Origin: Clostridiaceae bacterium
GTDB lineage: Bacteria; Bacillota; Clostridia; Saccharofermentanales; DTU023
Reading direction: 5' to 3'
DNA: 7,615 bases
Assembly: GCA_012728535.1 (NCBI GenBank)
Contig: JAAYEX010000253.1
Coordinates: 1 to 7,615 of the forward strand
Part shown: in pieces, positions 5,473-7,615 of the stretch
Numbering within the stretch: position 1 is the stretch's first letter
How the letters are laid out: each line of letters begins with the position of its first letter
Made by a program: the position numbers and the translations under genes
Notes under the pieces: model-generated
Told to the model about the DNA's origin: nothing
Database searches by the model: none
Seen by the model: the letters and a program-made list of their open reading frames with translations, nothing else

Positions 5473-5815
5473 CACTTCTTCAGGCTCAGGCAGGAAACCA
5501 GAACATCGTCCGATGGGGCGAAAACGCAGCATTGAAGATGATGTTCTGGCAGTTCTGATCGACGAGCGTTCGGGACGTGAATACTATGTCTCTATGCTTG
5601 ATAGCTTTCCGTACAAGGGTCGTTCTTATTCGGTGATGTATAATTATGAACCTGATGATGGTTACCGCCGTGATCCGGAAATTGTTGTTATGCGATCCTG
5701 GCGCGATAATAACGGAGAGCAGATATTTTCTTCGATCAGGGATCGCAAGGAATTGGATGCAGTTTTCGAAGTATTTTTCAGTCGTTACGCAGAGTCGATT
5801 ACTTCAGATTCATGA
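5459..5815 (+). CDS. Second DUF1292-like protein, divergent paralogue
   Basis: From the ATG at 5459 this is a 118-residue protein. Residues 1-25 are basic and rich in Ser, Arg and Lys, with no clear domain. Residues about 26-112 follow the DUF1292 pattern: EDDVLAVLIDERSGREYYVSMLDSFPY, then YSVMYNYEP, then EIVVMRSWRDNNGEQIFSSI, then a helix RKELDAVFEVFFSRY. It is much less acidic than its neighbour and lacks the Cys/His motif, so the pair has diverged strongly or has separate origins. The genes overlap by 14 bases, which suggests coupled translation. A shorter start at 5513 (MGRKRS) is possible but lacks a ribosome site at a good distance. The DUF1292 call rests on pattern recognition and gene position; the function is unknown. 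Confidence 0.7.
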   Translation: MKRSNTSSGSGRKPEHRPMGRKRSIEDDVLAVLIDERSGREYYVSMLDSFPYKGRSYSVMYNYEPDDGYRRDPEIVVMRSWRDNNGEQIFSSIRDRKELDAVFEVFFSRYAESITSDS

Positions 5816-5883
5816 GTTTGGCAGACTGAGCATTGATCCCTGAGCTATCCGGCGATGAGAGCGTGCTTCGTTCGACTCTGAAT

Positions 5884-5890
5884 GGAAGGG
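5884..5890 (+). promoter_or_regulatory. Ribosome binding site that decides the CPBP protease start
   Basis: GGAAGGG sits 5 bases before the ATG at 5896. The longer in-frame alternative, TTG at 5833, has no ribosome site and would add a polar extension with no family resemblance. Confidence 0.7.
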
Positions 5891-5895
5891 TAGAT

Positions 5896-6870
5896 ATGTC
5901 GCAGCGTATAGAAACTAAGTCTGAAGGTAACGACGGCGGGGAAGTCAAGTTTCAGAAACGTAAATTTTCGCTGGCTTCTGTTCTTTTACCGATATTTTTT
6001 CTTTTTTTACATCAAATTGTACTCAATGCCATGGCCTTTTTGAGGATATATCTTTATGCAAAAAATACAGGCCTTGCAGGTGAGGAACTGATGAGGGTCT
6101 TCACACGGCCGGATCTCTTTTATCAGTATTTACTTGCATCGGATGCACAAAATTATGCTTCTCTCCTGGCCATGCTGATACTGATACCAGTTTATCTGCT
6201 GTATCTTTTCTGGCGCAGGCGCAAAGATTCTGATATTGTTCGTCTGCAAAGGCAGGGGATTGTATCTTATTTTGAAAGTGTAGTTCTGATAATCGGTACA
6301 CTGGGACTGACACCGCTTTGGATGGCTTTTCTGCTTTTGTTCGAAGAAGCGGATAACTTCATCGGAAAGGCCTTACGTGATTATCTGATACAAGCGGAAA
6401 TGCTGACTTCGGAAGAAGGCAGCCTCTGGCTGCAAGTAATTTCATTAGTAGTTTTAGTACCAATAGCGGAGGAACTCCTTTTTCGGGGTATTTTGCAGGG
6501 AGAGCTTTCGCTGCGCTTTTCCCGCACGACAAGAGTTCTTGTCTGTTCAGTTGTTTTTGCCGTTTTCCATTTTGACCTTATTCAAGGCAGCTACGTGTTT
6601 CTTGCCGGTATAGTTCTTTCTCTGGCTTATGAACTAACTAACAATCTGTTTGTGCCGGTATTTATGCATATGGTCTTCAATTTTGTCGGAGGTGGAATTT
6701 TACAGCGGATTTTTAACCTGGATGAACAGGGAGCGGGTATTTTGCTAATTCTTTTGTTTGTTTTTATCCCCTTAGCTCTGGCAGTTTTAGCAATCTGGTT
6801 TCGCCGTGACAAAGAGAAACGAGAAAAGGAAATTTACGGTTTGTATAATGATCTGAGTGGTAAAATATGA
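5896..6870 (+). CDS. CPBP family intramembrane glutamic endopeptidase (Rce1/Abi family)
   Basis: CPBP (CAAX protease and bacteriocin-processing) proteins are polytopic membrane proteases; bacterial members are linked to bacteriocin immunity, peptide processing or regulation, and most have unknown substrates. From the ATG at 5896 it has 324 residues. Roughly seven or eight hydrophobic segments are visible, at about 26-49, 88-105, 127-149, 179-191, 213-230, 233-247, 250-267 and 279-302. The catalytic motifs are intact and in order: EELLFRG (E192, E193, R197), FAVFH (F221, H225) and HMVFN (H258, N262). The N-terminal about 22 residues are polar and probably cytoplasmic. An 80-base gap without visible signals separates it from the DUF1292 pair. 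The stop overlaps the next start as ATGA, so the two are probably translationally coupled and functionally linked. No bacteriocin precursor is visible nearby. Confidence 0.88.
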   Translation: MSQRIETKSEGNDGGEVKFQKRKFSLASVLLPIFFLFLHQIVLNAMAFLRIYLYAKNTGLAGEELMRVFTRPDLFYQYLLASDAQNYASLLAMLILIPVYLLYLFWRRRKDSDIVRLQRQGIVSYFESVVLIIGTLGLTPLWMAFLLLFEEADNFIGKALRDYLIQAEMLTSEEGSLWLQVISLVVLVPIAEELLFRGILQGELSLRFSRTTRVLVCSVVFAVFHFDLIQGSYVFLAGIVLSLAYELTNNLFVPVFMHMVFNFVGGGILQRIFNLDEQGAGILLILLFVFIPLALAVLAIWFRRDKEKREKEIYGLYNDLSGKI

Positions 6871-7615
6871 GATTATTTTCCCGATATTTGCCCGAACGCC
6901 TCCATAAGCGAACTATCGTCGTGTTAGTTAGCGTTATTTTGCTGGTTGCCATTTTGGCCGCCGCAGTTCTGCTGGCAGCAAGGGCCTATGTTGTTCCTGA
7001 GAATACGACTACTTTTACCATTGCTCAGGATAACACCGGGCGTTATGTTTCAGGACTTGGCGTGAACCTGCTTCGTTTGCCCAGTGCAAATTTAATCCAT
7101 AATGGTGCTTTTGATCAGCCATTGGTGCAAACGCAATTTATTGTAAACGGGGGTAGTGAAAACAAGTTTTCCGTAAATACTTCGGAGTCAATCGGTAATC
7201 TTCCACTGACAGATGATTTTTTCAAAGGCGCAGACATTAGTATTTTCCGATCCGGTAATGAAGGAATGCAAAAACTTCACTCTGCTAAGATTACCTCCTA
7301 TGAAGTTGGCCGCCTACTTAATCAGACAGCGGTAGATTTGCCAGACAATCTTGCCGGTATACGTTGGTTTGATTTCGCAGAATCGGATTCCATCGTTGAA
7401 AGGGTTGTGGCTGCTGGATCTGAGGGTACTTTGCTTTCACTGGGGAAGTTGGACGACGTTGAAGTAATTAAGTCAGGTCACGAAGACGACATTACAGCTA
7501 TTGCTTATGGGCACGATGGTTTCCTGGCGGTAGACTGTGGAGGCAGATTTTATGTATCGGGCGCCGGGCTTGATTTTACTGAGTTAAATATGCGCGGAAC
7601 AGGTCCCTTTCTCGA
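6867..7615 (+). CDS. Membrane-anchored extracytoplasmic protein of unknown function, 3' end cut by window edge
   Basis: I translated 249 codons from the ATG at 6867 without a stop, and the frame continues past the edge. The N-terminus is short and basic (RLFSRYLPERLHKR) and is followed by one strong hydrophobic segment at about 17-43. There is no lipobox cysteine and no clear cleavage site, so it is best read as a signal anchor with the rest outside the cell. The exported part resembles beta-rich repeat proteins: phrases such as GSEGTLLSLG, ITAIAYGHDGFLAVD and GRFYVSGAGLDFTEL recall beta-propeller or BNR/YCF48-like blades, but that is only a visual impression. I do not recognise a family. Its start overlaps the CPBP stop by 4 bases, so the two products are probably made together; it could be a substrate or partner of the protease. 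Confidence 0.75.
   Translation, partial: MRLFSRYLPERLHKRTIVVLVSVILLVAILAAAVLLAARAYVVPENTTTFTIAQDNTGRYVSGLGVNLLRLPSANLIHNGAFDQPLVQTQFIVNGGSENKFSVNTSESIGNLPLTDDFFKGADISIFRSGNEGMQKLHSAKITSYEVGRLLNQTAVDLPDNLAGIRWFDFAESDSIVERVVAAGSEGTLLSLGKLDDVEVIKSGHEDDITAIAYGHDGFLAVDCGGRFYVSGAGLDFTELNMRGTGPFL

Noticed and set aside
5104..5532. 142-codon open frame on the minus strand opposite the first DUF1292 gene
   Set aside because: It is the mirror of an acidic gene: GAA/GAG/GAT codons read backwards give a long run without stops and an artificial Phe/Leu/Ile-rich protein. No ribosome site is visible and the plus-strand gene is well supported.
5833..5895. TTG start for the CPBP protease, 21 residues longer
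   Set aside because: It has no ribosome site, while the ATG at 5896 has GGAAGGG at good spacing.
1..7615. CRISPR array, tRNA or rRNA gene, insertion sequence, phage or toxin-antitoxin system
   Set aside because: I looked for regular repeats, tRNA-like cloverleaf sequence, transposase or integrase motifs and small toxin pairs and saw none.

Overview
The window looks like chromosome of an anaerobic, low-to-moderate G+C Firmicute, most likely a member of the Clostridia. Three things point that way. An IreB (YrzL/UPF0297) - RuvX/YqgF - DUF1292 (YrzB) cluster is a Firmicutes signature. A stand-alone A-type flavodiiron protein next to a RIC di-iron repair protein is typical of strict anaerobes that must remove O2 or NO. 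Strong AGGAGG-type ribosome sites precede most genes. This placement is inferred from gene content, not from a database search. I see no rRNA, tRNA, CRISPR, insertion sequence or phage gene.

Left part (1-2053): a nearly complete flavodiiron protein gene (fprA type) runs leftward off the edge. Diverging from it across a 208-bp gap is a ric/ytfE/scdA-type gene for repair of iron centres. Together they look like an oxidative/nitrosative stress pair: one reduces O2 or NO, the other repairs damaged Fe-S or di-iron sites. The gap holds an extended -10 promoter for fprA and a possible 19-codon upstream ORF whose stop codon overlaps the ric ribosome site.

Middle (2054-2875): secG, with its own candidate promoter, encodes the small SecYEG channel subunit. 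It ends at a clear hairpin terminator that also serves a convergent small gene on the minus strand. That gene encodes an HPr-fold protein that keeps the Ser46 region but has no histidine at all, so it cannot be a normal PTS phosphocarrier.

Right part (2876-7615), all on the plus strand: mtaB (tRNA ms2t6A methylthiotransferase), then ireB and ruvX almost touching. A 137-bp gap follows, with a perfect 12-bp palindrome, an extended -10 promoter and a 13-bp direct repeat. After it come two tandem, very different DUF1292 proteins (overlapping genes), a CPBP-family intramembrane protease and the start of a membrane-anchored extracytoplasmic protein of unknown function whose start codon overlaps the protease stop (ATGA). 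The last four genes look like one transcription unit.

Most of the window is conserved housekeeping and stress-defence content. I found no clearly new multi-gene system. The items most worth a second look are the histidine-free HPr homologue, the tandem DUF1292 pair with its palindrome/direct-repeat leader, the CPBP protease coupled to the unknown membrane protein, and the possible upstream ORF before ric. No gene-free stretch exceeds about 210 bases.
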